DNA of 64,000 nucleotides from Nitrospinae bacterium CG11_big_fil_rev_8_21_14_0_20_45_15 (lineage in GTDB: Bacteria > Nitrospinota > Nitrospinia > Nitrospinales > VA-1). The stretch lies in contig PCWG01000028.1 of assembly GCA_002787235.1 (NCBI GenBank), forward strand, positions 1-64,000, in the 5' to 3' direction. The translations under genes were made by a program, and so were the position numbers. The notes beneath the pieces are model-generated. The model made no database searches. It was not told the origin of the DNA and worked only from the letters and a program-made list of their open reading frames with translations. This document shows, one piece after another, positions 44,299 through 54,497 of this stretch. Each line of letters opens with the position of its first letter. Position 1 is the stretch's first letter.

Positions 44299-45044
44299 GT
44301 CCTGAAAAGCAGAACCGGTAAGACCATCGTTGGAAGTGCAGGATCTGAAACGTAGTAAATAAAAATTTGCTAAAGGTGGTTGTTGAAAGATGCAGATCAT
44401 TGATTTTAAAAGGTATTATTTCTGATTTATCAGTTCAAGGCTTCATCAAACAAGCCATGAAGAATCATTGATCAATTATGTATCAAAATCAGTATCCATA
44501 AATTTGATTCCTCAGAGAAAAAGGCTGGATGCCAACGACTTGACCGATGCAAGTATAGGCGTTGATACCCGCCCGCCCCGCTCGGGGGGTGAGGTCCCCT
44601 CTCTCTAAAGTAAACATCCACGTTCACACTGTCTTCAAATAATTCAGATCACTTGTGGTAACCAAGAGTCAGGCTTCCAACTACGATCTCCTCCCCGTTT
44701 TTTTAGTACTCCACCCAGTAGAGAGATAAATCCCATTAAGTTCATTTCAAGGATAGAGAACCTTGGGAGAGCAAGGCCATGATTGCGGTTGACTGAAAAA
44801 TAGACAATGTAGGGCAATTAAAGGAAGTGCAAATAGGGAGGAGGCCTTCTTGTGACAAGTTAAGTCAAACAGATAAGTATCTGTCAGGGTTATTAATTAA
44901 AGGAGAAGTGATAATGATGAAATAGGGTACTACAGGTGGGAAAAGACGGGGTTGCTGATCTGTTAACTAAAAAAACAGATGAGAAGTAAGTGGAGATTGA
45001 CGTGGTAAGGGGGTAGTAGGGAATTGCAGTGTAAAAGAGGATCT
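44299..45044. other. 746-base intergenic region without a recognised gene
   Basis: No reading frame of useful length is present. Visible elements are a CAACG-CTTG / CAAG-CGTTG stem near 44534-44564 followed by CCCCGCTCGGGG (44576-44587), and an inverted repeat ACAGATA-AG-TATCTGT (44869-44884). There is also a full ribosome binding site AAAGGAG (44899-44905) in front of the three-codon frame ATG ATG AAA TAG (44914-44925). It may hold an unannotated RNA, a leader peptide or a decayed gene; I could not match it to 6S RNA, tmRNA, SRP RNA or RNase P RNA. Confidence 0.4.
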
Positions 45045-46424
45045 CTATTGAACAGACTTTTTCAACAGATAATAAACTTCTCCGCGTTCGTGAAACCTTC
45101 CCGCTTTGGCACCCGCCTGGTCACCCGCACCGAAATAAAGATCTGCCCGAGCGGGTCCACGAATAGCACTACCGGTATCCTGATCGACTACAAATCGTGA
45201 AAAGGATTCCCACTTTTCAATGTCATTATTTTCGTCAAGTATAGGTTTGCGCAAGCGGATAAAGGCAAGTCCCCCAGCGGGATAAATGGATTTATCCGTA
45301 GCAATGGATCGTCCCCCAACCACTTCAGCACCCCCTGAACCGCGTGGATTGCCTTGCGAAAGATTGAAGAAAATATAACGGTTGTTGTTGTACAGATATT
45401 TTGGGATATCTTCGGGATGGTCGCGAAAATATTGTTTGATCCCTTGCATGGAACCCTGAGAAACCTCGATGGCACCTGATTCAATCATCATACGGCCAAT
45501 GCCGTTGTAGGGATAGTTGTTGGCACCTTGAAAAAGTGCCTGTGCCATAGTCCCGTCGGGAAATTGTAAGATACCGGAACCTTGTATATGCAGGAAATAG
45601 CGGTCCAAATCATCTTTAAGCCAGGCAATTTCTAGATTTTTATCGGCCAGTGCCTGGGTGCCATCGATATCCTTCCGGGTCAGTTGGCGCACTACCTGAG
45701 AGAAAGATTGCGAAGAATCATTCCAGGCAACGTTTTTAAATTGTCCGGGGGGTAAACTTTGCGCGGAATCTTCTGGCAATTTATAAATGGGATACTGATA
45801 GGGGCCTGTACGAGTTCTGCTCGCTTGCATCACAGGTGTGTAATATCCTGTGACAAGAAATTGTTTTTTATTGTCACCCGCTTTGATCATTCGAAACTCA
45901 TTGCGAATACGTCGCATAAATTCATCAGCAGGTAAATTTTCGTGCAAGATTGCAAGGAACGATTCTAACGTTTCAACAAGCTCCATCCGGGAAACGGCGG
46001 TGTTTCCAAACCGGAGTGTTTCTGCAGGGTCCTGAACGTAAAGAGATTCTAATTGATTGTTGATGGCTTTTACAAGAGACGCTGAATCCATGTCATCGAA
46101 TAGATCGAAATCCAATTCATCGGTGGACGAAATACCCTGACTGCTTTCGATGAGAGTATCGCCAGCAGGATGTTGAGGAAGAGTGGATTCTACATCGACC
46201 GCAGGTTTGTTTTTCAATTTTCGTTCCCGGTACCAGTAAGGGTCCCGGTATTTCCAGGTGTTTTCATCATCAGGAACGTAGTTGGAGTAACGTGGGGGTC
46301 GTTCCCGTTCAAAAGCGGGAGCAGGGCGCATGGTCGTGCAGGAAGCAGTCAGCGTGAACACTTCAAATAAAATCAGCCAAGAGACAAGTGCTTTTGAAGT
46401 CAATTGTATTGGAGCTGAAGGCAT
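45045..46424 (-). CDS. mltA: Membrane-bound lytic murein transglycosylase A
   Basis: A 459-residue lipoprotein with lipobox LTASC (C29). After a variable region (about 30-165) come the MltA domain (FLVTGYYTPVMQASRTRTGPYQYPIYKLP, DRYFLHIQGSGILQFPDG) and the 3D domain (DQDTGSAIRGPARADLYFGAGDQAG), whose aspartates form the active site. It cleaves the glycan strands of peptidoglycan, yielding 1,6-anhydro ends. It is longer than E. coli MltA because of the charged N-terminal insert. It lies 73 bases downstream of rnhA on the same strand. Confidence 0.9.
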   Translation of the reverse strand: MPSAPIQLTSKALVSWLILFEVFTLTASCTTMRPAPAFERERPPRYSNYVPDDENTWKYRDPYWYRERKLKNKPAVDVESTLPQHPAGDTLIESSQGISSTDELDFDLFDDMDSASLVKAINNQLESLYVQDPAETLRFGNTAVSRMELVETLESFLAILHENLPADEFMRRIRNEFRMIKAGDNKKQFLVTGYYTPVMQASRTRTGPYQYPIYKLPEDSAQSLPPGQFKNVAWNDSSQSFSQVVRQLTRKDIDGTQALADKNLEIAWLKDDLDRYFLHIQGSGILQFPDGTMAQALFQGANNYPYNGIGRMMIESGAIEVSQGSMQGIKQYFRDHPEDIPKYLYNNNRYIFFNLSQGNPRGSGGAEVVGGRSIATDKSIYPAGGLAFIRLRKPILDENNDIEKWESFSRFVVDQDTGSAIRGPARADLYFGAGDQAGAKAGRFHERGEVYYLLKKSVQ

Positions 46425-46497
46425 TTTGTTCTCTAAAAATCAGTAAAATGTGAACGCTTAAAGAAAGGTGACGGGACTTTAAGCGAAAATTAAGCGA

Positions 46498-46929
46498 TTA
46501 CAATTGCAGGATGGCTTCATTTGCGAGTTGATCGCAACGCTCGTTTTCAGGGTGCCCGGAATGGCCACGGGTCCAGATCCAGGTGATTTTATGTTCTTTG
46601 TTGAGACGAAAAACTTCAAGCCATAATTCTTTATTTTTGACAGGTTGCCGGGACGCTGTCATCCATCCCTTTTTAACCCAGTTGAACATCCACTCAGTGG
46701 CCCCTTTGACCAGATATTGCGAATCGGTGGTCAAGGAAACCTTGCAAGGTTCCTTCAACTCGTTCAAGGCCACGATAGCGGCTTTCATTTCCATGATATT
46801 GTTGGTGGTCATTTTTTCGCCACCTTTGATTTCCCGTGATTTACCAAGATAACGCAGAATACAACCATAACCGCCGGGCCCGGGGTTGCCTTTGCAGGCA
46901 CCGTCGGTAAAAATTTCAATCTCTTTCAT
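46498..46929 (-). CDS. rnhA: Ribonuclease HI
   Basis: A 143-residue enzyme that degrades RNA in RNA-DNA hybrids. The four acidic active-site residues are in TDGACKGNPGPGGYG (D), NIMEMKAA (E), LTTDSQYLVKG (D) and GHSGHPENERCDQLA (D). Length is typical. The ATG at 46929 (MKEIEIF) is chosen; the six extra codons of the longer frame do not match the family start. No good ribosome binding site is visible. Confidence 0.93.
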   Translation of the reverse strand: MKEIEIFTDGACKGNPGPGGYGCILRYLGKSREIKGGEKMTTNNIMEMKAAIVALNELKEPCKVSLTTDSQYLVKGATEWMFNWVKKGWMTASRQPVKNKELWLEVFRLNKEHKITWIWTRGHSGHPENERCDQLANEAILQL

Positions 46930-47007
46930 GATTATAACAAGTACCAAAATGTAAAAAGAAGAGCTTTGTGGATTTAACGGAAAAAGTCACTCAAACTTAA
47001 GGTCTAT

Positions 47008-47035
47008 ACTATAACACATTCTTTTTATTGGTCAA
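47008..47035 (-). promoter_or_regulatory. Predicted promoter of rnhA
   Basis: On the minus strand TTGACC (47035-47030) and TATAGT (47013-47008) are separated by 16 bases. The leader would be about 70 bases. Confidence 0.5.
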
Positions 47036-47164
47036 ACACGATCCGTAAGAGTTTTGAGTTTATATAACGCAGATCAAAAATAGGGGAACTGTCTCTTTTC
47101 TTTTAGACTGAAATGAGGTATGTTTGTGGCTTTGAATGATTGATCCCTTTCACCTCAGTAAACG

Positions 47165-49123
47165 ATGACCTCAGCTTCTCCTTCTTCGGATTCATCCCTA
47201 AAAAATTCTGAAACCCGTTCTTCATTGTCCGATCGTTTGGAAAAGTCGATTGAGGCCTCACGGAACTATTTTCTTTCGCAACAATACCCAGAAGGCTATT
47301 GGGTGGAGAAACTGGAATCGAACGCAACGATTACAGCTGAATATATTTTTTTCATGCATTTCATGGGGCGATTGGACCCCGTTAAAATTGAAAAGTGTGC
47401 CAATTACTTATTGCACAAACAGCGTGAGGATGGATCCTGGCCTTTGTATTATGGCGGTCCCTGCGATATCAATTCCACAGTCGAGTCTTATCTTGCCTTG
47501 AAGATGGCGGGAATTTCAGCAGACCGGGAAGAAATGGTGAAAGCGCGTGAAGTGATTTTTGCCAATGGTGGCATCCCGAAAACACGGGTATTTACAAAAA
47601 TTTTTCTCGCCATGTTGGGGCAGTGTTCCTGGGATGTGACGCCTGCGGTTCCCGTAGAAATCGTTCTTTTCCCCAACAGTTTCCCGTTCAATATTTATGA
47701 AATGTCGAGTTGGTCGCGCGGCACCGTTGTTCCGCTTTCTGTGGTTTGTTCGCATCGTCCGGTTTACCAACTGGAGCCTGAGAAAGGGATAGCAGAATTA
47801 TTTCGCCCCGAGGACAAGGTCGAAGCGATTCAACCGACGGGTCATCTTTTCAGCTCGTTGCCCAATTTTTTTACGTATCTGGATCGGGCGGTCAAATACC
47901 TTGGCAAGTCCTCCTGGAAGCCCTTGCGCAAGAAAGCTTTCAAGGCCGCCGAACGCTGGATTCTGGACCATCAGGAAGAGGAAGGCGATTTTGCGGGCAT
48001 TCAACCGGCGATGTTCAATGCCATGCTGGCCTTGCATTACATGGGTTATGACCACAAGCATCCTGCGATGGTCAAGGGATTTGAAGCGATCGAACGCTTT
48101 GAAATTGATTACGGCGACCGACTCGTTTTTCAGGCCTGTGTTTCGCCCTTATGGGACACCGCGATTGGTATCAATGCCCTGCTCGATTCGGGTGTGCCCG
48201 CCGATCATCCCGCGCTGGTCAAGGGTGCGGAGTGGATGCTCAACAAGCAAGTGGTCAAAACCGGAGACTGGAAGGTCAAAAATCCGAACGGAGAACCGGG
48301 AGGCTGGGCCTTTGAGTTTTACAATCAGGCTTATCCTGACACTGACGATACGGCAGAAATTTTGATCGTTTTCAACCGGATGAAATTGCCCGACCTGCGT
48401 CACAAGTGGAGCGAATGCCAACGGGCATTGTCCTGGCTGTTGAGCATGCAAAGCAAGAATGGGGGCTGGGGTGCTTTTGACGTGGACAATGATCTGCAAG
48501 TGCTAAACAAAATCCCCTTTGCAGACCACAAAGCCATGCTCGATGAGCCGACGGCGGATGTGACCGGGCGGATTTTATGGTGTTTGGGCAGTATCGGATT
48601 CAAACGCGAACATCCTCAAGTGGCTCGGGCGTTACAGTTTGTGAAGGAGAAGCAGGAGCCAGACGGCTGTTGGTGGGGAAGATGGGGGGTCAATTATATA
48701 TATGGAACCTTTCTTGTTCTCAACGGATTGAAATCGATGGGAGAGAAGATGGATCAAGCCTTCGTTCAAAAAGCCGTTGATTGGTTGCTGGCGCATCAGA
48801 ACGAAGACGGGGGGTGGGGCGAAACTTGCGAAAGTTACGCCGATCCCTCACTGCGAGGTCGCGGAGAAAGCACCTATTCCCAAACAGCCTGGGCCATGCT
48901 GGGGCTTTTGACGAGTGCCGATGTGAAGCACCCGGCCTTGCAGAAAGGCGCAGAGTTTTTGATGCGCGGACAGATTGAGGAATCAGGAACCTGGTACGAA
49001 CCCCAGTTTACAGGGACTGGATTTCCCGAACATTTTTTCATCAAGTACCATATGTATCAGCATTTTTTCCCGCTGATGGCCCTGTCGCGTTACCGCAATG
49101 CTCTGCAATCTGCCAGCGAGTAA
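47165..49123 (+). CDS. shc: Squalene-hopene cyclase
   Basis: A 652-residue cyclase converting squalene to hopene, the first hopanoid step. The catalytic acid motif DTDD is at 392-395. Several QW repeats are present (QREDGSWPLYYGG, QSKNGGWGAFD, QEPDGCWWGRWG, NEDGGWGE), and the C-terminal part has GTGFPEHFFIKYHMYQHFFPLMAL. Length is typical. It would be bound to the inner membrane. Upstream substrate supply (ispH, squalene synthase) is encoded at 29790-31795. No other hpn genes flank it. The start lacks a strong ribosome binding site; the first 20 residues are Ser-rich and unconserved in look. Confidence 0.95.
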   Translation: MTSASPSSDSSLKNSETRSSLSDRLEKSIEASRNYFLSQQYPEGYWVEKLESNATITAEYIFFMHFMGRLDPVKIEKCANYLLHKQREDGSWPLYYGGPCDINSTVESYLALKMAGISADREEMVKAREVIFANGGIPKTRVFTKIFLAMLGQCSWDVTPAVPVEIVLFPNSFPFNIYEMSSWSRGTVVPLSVVCSHRPVYQLEPEKGIAELFRPEDKVEAIQPTGHLFSSLPNFFTYLDRAVKYLGKSSWKPLRKKAFKAAERWILDHQEEEGDFAGIQPAMFNAMLALHYMGYDHKHPAMVKGFEAIERFEIDYGDRLVFQACVSPLWDTAIGINALLDSGVPADHPALVKGAEWMLNKQVVKTGDWKVKNPNGEPGGWAFEFYNQAYPDTDDTAEILIVFNRMKLPDLRHKWSECQRALSWLLSMQSKNGGWGAFDVDNDLQVLNKIPFADHKAMLDEPTADVTGRILWCLGSIGFKREHPQVARALQFVKEKQEPDGCWWGRWGVNYIYGTFLVLNGLKSMGEKMDQAFVQKAVDWLLAHQNEDGGWGETCESYADPSLRGRGESTYSQTAWAMLGLLTSADVKHPALQKGAEFLMRGQIEESGTWYEPQFTGTGFPEHFFIKYHMYQHFFPLMALSRYRNALQSASE

Positions 49124-49142
49124 CTAATAAATTATTTTCAAG

Positions 49143-50462
49143 TCAAGGTTTCAAAGGCGCGCAGATGTCGATGGTGATATGGAAATAAGAAGTGGTTTCC
49201 GTATTGGGTTTATCACCTTTTTTTAACGTCACGATTTTCTGCTCACCCGGCTGACAGTTTGGAAAATTGCGTTCAATCAATTCTACAAATTTGAGCACAG
49301 TCCGGCCGTTGTCCTCTCGCGTTTGGTAAACTTCTTTGCCATTGGCGTTGATCGCAAGCAGAAGAACGACGCTGACCAGATGAATCCATCGCCAGGCTCC
49401 CTCCTTCCAGACCATGGATTTCAAGGCGACAAGAAACAAAAAGACAAACAGAATTTTAGACAGATAGGTGTACTGCACGCCCCAAACGGCAGAGAGGTAT
49501 TCCATCCCCAGATCACGCGATTGGATTCGGAACACGATCGCAACCGCGGCCGATCCTATCAAGTAAAATCCCAGCATTGCGACTGTGGTTTTTTCATTTT
49601 CTTCCATCCTTGCCCATTGTTTCGCCAAAGCTATCCCTAAAAGTGCGGTCAAAATAAATCCCAGAATGAGCAGAGCGGTCGTAGCACCCGCTTGCGCCCA
49701 ATCCACCCTGCGGACGGGTCCGATTGCGGATTCGGCAGAGACGCGGATGAAGAAAATTTGCAGGGTCTCCAGAAGATTGAAGCTGTGAAACTTCGCGTGC
49801 TGGGTTCCCCACAGATAATAAATCATTGCAGAGAGGCAGAGCAGGATGCGGTGCGGACGCTCTGCTTGTTCTTTTAAGATTTTGTAAAGCAGGGGCGGGA
49901 CGATGAGAACGGTTAAGGGATGCGACCAGATTGCTAAATGCAAAAAGACGATGTAAGGAACTCTCCATCCGATTTTATGAGGCAGAGGGAGCAGGATCGC
50001 AAGAAATAAGATCAACGTGAAGTTCCAGCTCTGATAGGCCAGCGTGCCGACGATCCAAGAATCTCCCAGCGGCAAAGCTGAAACAATCGCCACGCTGTAA
50101 AGTGCAAACAGGGGAGTGCGACCCATCTGCACCGATAGTTTGTATAGCAGGGCACTGGCTCCTGCGGTGATGCAGAGTGAAGCCAGGGCAAAGGCAGAGG
50201 GAATCCAGACTATGGGCAAGAAAACCAGAATATACGCAAGCAGATGGGGCAGGATGGAAATGTAACCTGAGTAAAACCTGAAGACATGGCGCAGTTCGTG
50301 TTGGTTATAAAAGATTTGAAAAAAGAAGGTTCCGTCTTCTGCGGGCAGGGTGGGATAAAAGACTTCTCGCAATCCATTTTTGGAAACGATGAATAGAAAT
50401 GCAATCGTAAAGGCGAACAGAAAGCCCCGTCGAATGAACATCCGTGCCAGGGACTCTTTCAT
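49143..50462 (-). CDS. Polytopic membrane protein, GT-C-like
   Basis: A 439-residue protein with about ten hydrophobic helices and a soluble C-terminal tail of about 60 residues containing two cysteines. An acidic pair in the first external loop (LPAEDGTFFFQIFY, about residues 40-53) resembles the AED motif of GT-C-fold glycosyltransferases that use lipid-linked sugars. Beyond this I do not recognise the family. It converges on shc with 19 bases between and lies ten bases downstream of the AsmA-like gene, probably in one operon with it. Confidence 0.55.
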   Translation of the reverse strand: MKESLARMFIRRGFLFAFTIAFLFIVSKNGLREVFYPTLPAEDGTFFFQIFYNQHELRHVFRFYSGYISILPHLLAYILVFLPIVWIPSAFALASLCITAGASALLYKLSVQMGRTPLFALYSVAIVSALPLGDSWIVGTLAYQSWNFTLILFLAILLPLPHKIGWRVPYIVFLHLAIWSHPLTVLIVPPLLYKILKEQAERPHRILLCLSAMIYYLWGTQHAKFHSFNLLETLQIFFIRVSAESAIGPVRRVDWAQAGATTALLILGFILTALLGIALAKQWARMEENEKTTVAMLGFYLIGSAAVAIVFRIQSRDLGMEYLSAVWGVQYTYLSKILFVFLFLVALKSMVWKEGAWRWIHLVSVVLLLAINANGKEVYQTREDNGRTVLKFVELIERNFPNCQPGEQKIVTLKKGDKPNTETTSYFHITIDICAPLKP

Positions 50463-50471
50463 TTTAAAGCG

Positions 50472-52325
50472 TTACCGTCCTGAAAATGAGAGGTCGAAAA
50501 TGTCACGCAGAAATTTTGCCGGTTTGGACAGTGTCTTGGGGTCTACGGTCAGGATCATGCGAGGTGTCTTGATGGGGCCTTCAATTTTCAGGTACACTGC
50601 TTCTTTCAATCCGCTTTGTTTGATGAGAGGTCCGAAATCGGGCAAGGGGCCGGTCATCTGCTCTAAAAGTCTGAGCGGCAGTCCGCGCACTTGAGCGTGT
50701 ACCGTTTGTTCGGGTAAATTGACATTCCCGTTGGCGCGGACATGCAAATGATCCGTTATCAGGGCCAGATTTGTAGAGCTCACAATGCCGCGCGTCATTT
50801 CGAGATCGCCGCCCAGACTCTGGTATGCGAGCCCTCTTTTCAACATCTCGGTTTCCTCATTGGGATCGAGCAAATGCATCACGGTTCCAATCAACTCCAG
50901 TGAAGGGAATTTGCCATCATTCATAAGAACAATTGCATTTCCGTTCATTTCCTGAAAAATAGATTTTTCGACGGATTGAGAATTCTCTCTGTTGGTTTGC
51001 GGCGAGGATTTGGGAAACGTGCCGTGCAGATTGCCCGAAATAATCACCGGGCCTTTGGCTTTGTTACCGACAAAATCTTCAATTCTCAAAGCGTCGCTGG
51101 AAAAATCAAAATCATAGCGGGATGTCTGAGGTTGGTAGACACCGTTGGCCTTCAAACTCCCGTTGCGGGGAAAGAGTGTTACCTGTTTGATAAGAACTTG
51201 ACCTTCTTTCCATTCCAGCTCGCCACGAACGGATTGGAACGATGTTTGGCCAGAGATGATTTGATCGGCGGTTGTTTGAGCCAAGGCCCGATCTGGAGAT
51301 GGTGCATTGAATGTGGTTTGAATGCTTCGGATAGTCAAGGCATTTTCTTTTCCGGGCAAGATCAGATTTTCTATATCGAGATGGCCGTCGAGAAAAGGTG
51401 GCGAGGCATTCGGGTCTGCAGTGGGGATGATTTTTGTGACAAGCTCGATTTTTCCGGTCGATCCCTCGGCATTTTTAGCAATCCATTTTTGCATCGAGTT
51501 GGAGAATAGCAATGCCATTTCATTGAGGCGTGCGACCTTGAAATCATCCAAATGCGCCCGAAATCGTATTTCTGTAGAGGGAGAAAGGATATCCACGATC
51601 TCCAGTTGACTGTTCACAAACAAAGAACCTGAACTGAATTCGAGACGGCTGGTTTTAAGGTCCAGATTTTCGAGCGAGCTTCTTTGCAGGGAAAGATTCG
51701 CAGAAACGGAAACAGGGGTTTCGACGGTCAGGCCATATTCTTCCCCGACGAAAAGCAATTTCCCACGGTCTATTTCGAGAGAATGGATGTCCAGATAAAC
51801 GTTCTTCAATTTGGATTGCAGGTCCGTCCAGCGGTTGCCCTTGTTTGAGGTCGCAGAAGCTGGGATGGCTTGCAATGACTCAGGCACGAAATTGGTTCGG
51901 GCAATCTGACCCTTTTGAGGTAGAAGGGCTGATTTTTCAGGTGCAACTTTGAGGTTGATCTTCAGAAGGGGTTGGATCAGTGCGGCGTGGAGGATTTTTA
52001 TTTCGCCGTCGAGAAGAGGCCTCCAATCGAGGGTTAGAATCAATTTTTCCGAGGAGAATAAATTTTCTGATTCGTTTTTTGGTTTTACCTCGACGCCACC
52101 CAGCTGAATTCCCAAACCACTGCTGAATTTGATGGATGCAAACTGGACATCCAATCCCGTTGCTTTGGATAAAGCCTTGGAAATTGGTTGCCGCAGAAAC
52201 TCAAGATTTGAGAAAAAGAGAAGACCTGCCAGACCCAAAAAAAACATTCCCAAAAACCAGCGGAATTTTTTGGACTTCGAGGTTTTTACCGTATGTTCAG
52301 GTTTTTCGACTCCGTCAGGTTCCAT
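50472..52325 (-). CDS. AsmA-like inner-membrane-anchored protein
   Basis: A 617-residue protein with one N-terminal membrane helix (FRWFLGMFFLGLAGLLFF, about 23-40) followed by a long periplasmic domain. FLRQPISKALSKATGLDVQFASIKF and the C-terminal VHAQVRGLPLRLLEQMTGPLP region, with LKIEGPIKTPRM, are AsmA-like. The family forms beta-groove bridges that carry lipids toward the outer membrane. Size is typical of AsmA (about 620). A possible role in hopanoid or phospholipid traffic, given the nearby shc, is speculative. The ATG at 52325 is used; a TTG four codons upstream is possible. Confidence 0.75.
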   Translation of the reverse strand: MEPDGVEKPEHTVKTSKSKKFRWFLGMFFLGLAGLLFFSNLEFLRQPISKALSKATGLDVQFASIKFSSGLGIQLGGVEVKPKNESENLFSSEKLILTLDWRPLLDGEIKILHAALIQPLLKINLKVAPEKSALLPQKGQIARTNFVPESLQAIPASATSNKGNRWTDLQSKLKNVYLDIHSLEIDRGKLLFVGEEYGLTVETPVSVSANLSLQRSSLENLDLKTSRLEFSSGSLFVNSQLEIVDILSPSTEIRFRAHLDDFKVARLNEMALLFSNSMQKWIAKNAEGSTGKIELVTKIIPTADPNASPPFLDGHLDIENLILPGKENALTIRSIQTTFNAPSPDRALAQTTADQIISGQTSFQSVRGELEWKEGQVLIKQVTLFPRNGSLKANGVYQPQTSRYDFDFSSDALRIEDFVGNKAKGPVIISGNLHGTFPKSSPQTNRENSQSVEKSIFQEMNGNAIVLMNDGKFPSLELIGTVMHLLDPNEETEMLKRGLAYQSLGGDLEMTRGIVSSTNLALITDHLHVRANGNVNLPEQTVHAQVRGLPLRLLEQMTGPLPDFGPLIKQSGLKEAVYLKIEGPIKTPRMILTVDPKTLSKPAKFLRDIFDLSFSGR

Positions 52326-52476
52326 GGTCAGGCTCAAGTTTTATATGGTTTTTCCCGATGTTAGAAGAGACTAACAATTTAAAATTCAAAAGGTATTGCC
52401 TGTAGTTTTCTCCGTGATTGTGCCGAGTGAATCTATGCTAGAATCAGGATAACCTTTTTTAGAGGAAAATTCTTTA

Positions 52477-53775
52477 ATGAAAATATCGGGCAAAGCCCGT
52501 TTTTTGATTTTTTTATGCTTGCTGGGCGGTGGTGCGTATGTGGCACATAGCCAAGGTCAGTTGATGCCTATCGTCAAGGAAATCCAAAAACTAGCAGGTG
52601 GCAAGGAAGAAAAAAAACTTCAGGCGAAAGATTTTGAATTCAATCCCGTTACACGTCAAGACGTCCGGCAGAAAGTTCTATCGACCGGGAGTGTAGCGGT
52701 TACGACTGGCGCGGAGGTTAAAATTGGGGCGCGTATCTCGGGTCAGTTGAGAAAATTGTTCGCCAAGATTGGTGATGTAGTGAAACAGGGTGACGTGATC
52801 GCGGTGATAGAGCACGACGATCTGTTGGCTCGCGTGGCTCGATTTTCTGCCGATATCCGTGCGGAAGAGGCTCGCCTCAATAAAATTCAGCGAGAAGGGC
52901 CTTTGGAAATCAGCAAGGCCCGTGCCGATCTGGAAGAACTGCAAACCCGGCTGGAGTTGGCGCAAAAAACTTTGAGCCGAAATCGGGAGTTGAGAAAACA
53001 GGGCGTGGTTTCAGATTCAGCCGTTGATTCCGCTGATGAAGCGGTCAAGGTGCTGGAGGCTCAAATCAAATCTTCAGGTGAGGACATCAAGCTACGGGAA
53101 ACCCGTCTGCAAATGGACGCAGAACTGGCTCGCACCATTGTAGAGCGCGCTAAAGCAGGTCTTCAGGAAGAAGAGACCTCCCTTTCCTATGCAACCGTCA
53201 CCGCTCCGATTGACGGCGTGGTCGCCTATATTTCGACGCAGGAGGGCGAAACGGTGGTGGCGAGTTTGAGTGCCCCTACCTTTGTTACCCTGATCGATTT
53301 GAGTCAACTGGAAGTGATCGCTTTTGTGGACGAGACCGATATAGGTCGAGTCAAAGTCGATCAAAAAGCCATTTTCACGGTCGATTCCTACCCTGAAAAA
53401 ATATTCAAATCCGTTGTTCATGAAATTCGCCCCAAAGCGGTCATCAAGGACAATGTTGTGAACTATGAAGTGATGCTTCAAATCGATCCCTCTTCGGTCA
53501 AGCTGTTGCGACCCGAGATGACAGCCAACGTGGTGATAACCACAGGCGTTCATAAAAAAGTTCTGACGATCCCGAAGGAAGCGGTCAAACGCACACAGGA
53601 AAAATCGTTTGTCATCGTTCGTGAAGCCGGCAAGCTGGTAGAAAAAACGGTGGAGACCGGGTGGCGTGAAGAGAAGATCATAGAAATCACCTCCGGATTG
53701 GAAGAAGGCAATGAGGTTGGCGTTCCGAAAAAGCCGGAAGTTGGTAAAAAAGAAGGACCGGCTCGAAGGCGATGA
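52477..53775 (+). CDS. MacA-like periplasmic adaptor (membrane fusion protein)
   Basis: A 432-residue HlyD/RND-type adaptor. One N-terminal anchor helix (RFLIFLCLLGGGAYVA) is followed by lipoyl half-motifs (KIGARISGQLRKLFAKIGDVVKQGDVIAVIE; YATVTAPIDGVVAYI) around a coiled-coil hairpin (about 115-240), then beta-barrel and membrane-proximal domains. It would bridge the inner-membrane transporter to an outer-membrane channel. It overlaps the ATPase gene by four bases. No TolC-like gene is in the window. Confidence 0.9.
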   Translation: MKISGKARFLIFLCLLGGGAYVAHSQGQLMPIVKEIQKLAGGKEEKKLQAKDFEFNPVTRQDVRQKVLSTGSVAVTTGAEVKIGARISGQLRKLFAKIGDVVKQGDVIAVIEHDDLLARVARFSADIRAEEARLNKIQREGPLEISKARADLEELQTRLELAQKTLSRNRELRKQGVVSDSAVDSADEAVKVLEAQIKSSGEDIKLRETRLQMDAELARTIVERAKAGLQEEETSLSYATVTAPIDGVVAYISTQEGETVVASLSAPTFVTLIDLSQLEVIAFVDETDIGRVKVDQKAIFTVDSYPEKIFKSVVHEIRPKAVIKDNVVNYEVMLQIDPSSVKLLRPEMTANVVITTGVHKKVLTIPKEAVKRTQEKSFVIVREAGKLVEKTVETGWREEKIIEITSGLEEGNEVGVPKKPEVGKKEGPARRR

Positions 53776-54452
53776 ACATTATAGAAATGGAGGCCGTTGG
53801 CAAATCTTATGTCAACGCCGAATTTGTAACCCATGTCTTGAAAAACATCACCCTCAACATTGAAGAGGGCGAATACGTCAGCATCATCGGCCCCTCAGGA
53901 GCGGGTAAAAGCACTTTGATGACGATCATGGGATGCCTGGGGCAACCGTCCACAGGAACGTATCGTCTGGATGGGGTCAATGTAGAAACCCTCAATGACA
54001 GGAGCTTGTCTCAGGTTCGCAATGAGAAAATCGGCTTTGTGTTTCAAGCCTTTCACTTGTTGGCAGGGGTCACTGCGCTGGATAATGTGATCTTGCCGAT
54101 GCTCTACAACACCACCATCCCGCGCGACAAAGAGGCCCGAGCCCGTGCCGCACTGGAACGAGTGGGACTGGGGCAACGCCTGCATCACACACCGGGGCAG
54201 ATGTCGGGCGGCGAACAGCAACGCGTGACGATCGCACGTTCACTGATCAACAATCCCAAAATTTTACTGGCCGACGAGCCGACCGGAAATCTGGACTCAA
54301 AAAACGGCGTCGAAGTGATGAAAATTTTCGACCAGCTCAACCGCGACGGAACCTCCATCGTACTGATCACTCACGACTCCAAAGTCGCCCGCCACGCCCG
54401 CCGGATTTTGACCATCAAAGACGGCCAAATCGAATCCGACGTTTTTTCTTAG
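53772..54452 (+). CDS. MacB/LolD-type ABC ATPase
   Basis: A 226-residue ATPase with Walker A GPSGAGKST at 40-48, signature MSGGEQQR, Walker B ILLADEPTGNLD and switch ITHDSKVA. The size and motifs are those of LolD-like mechanotransmission ATPases, which work with FtsX-type permeases. Here the ATPase is a separate polypeptide rather than fused to the permease as in E. coli MacB. The permease genes follow only after a minus-strand decayed gene (54498-55368). Confidence 0.9.
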   Translation: MNIIEMEAVGKSYVNAEFVTHVLKNITLNIEEGEYVSIIGPSGAGKSTLMTIMGCLGQPSTGTYRLDGVNVETLNDRSLSQVRNEKIGFVFQAFHLLAGVTALDNVILPMLYNTTIPRDKEARARAALERVGLGQRLHHTPGQMSGGEQQRVTIARSLINNPKILLADEPTGNLDSKNGVEVMKIFDQLNRDGTSIVLITHDSKVARHARRILTIKDGQIESDVFS

Positions 54453-54497
54453 ATCATAGAAAGGGAGCGGTTAGATTTCTATTTTAGTGGAAATGAA

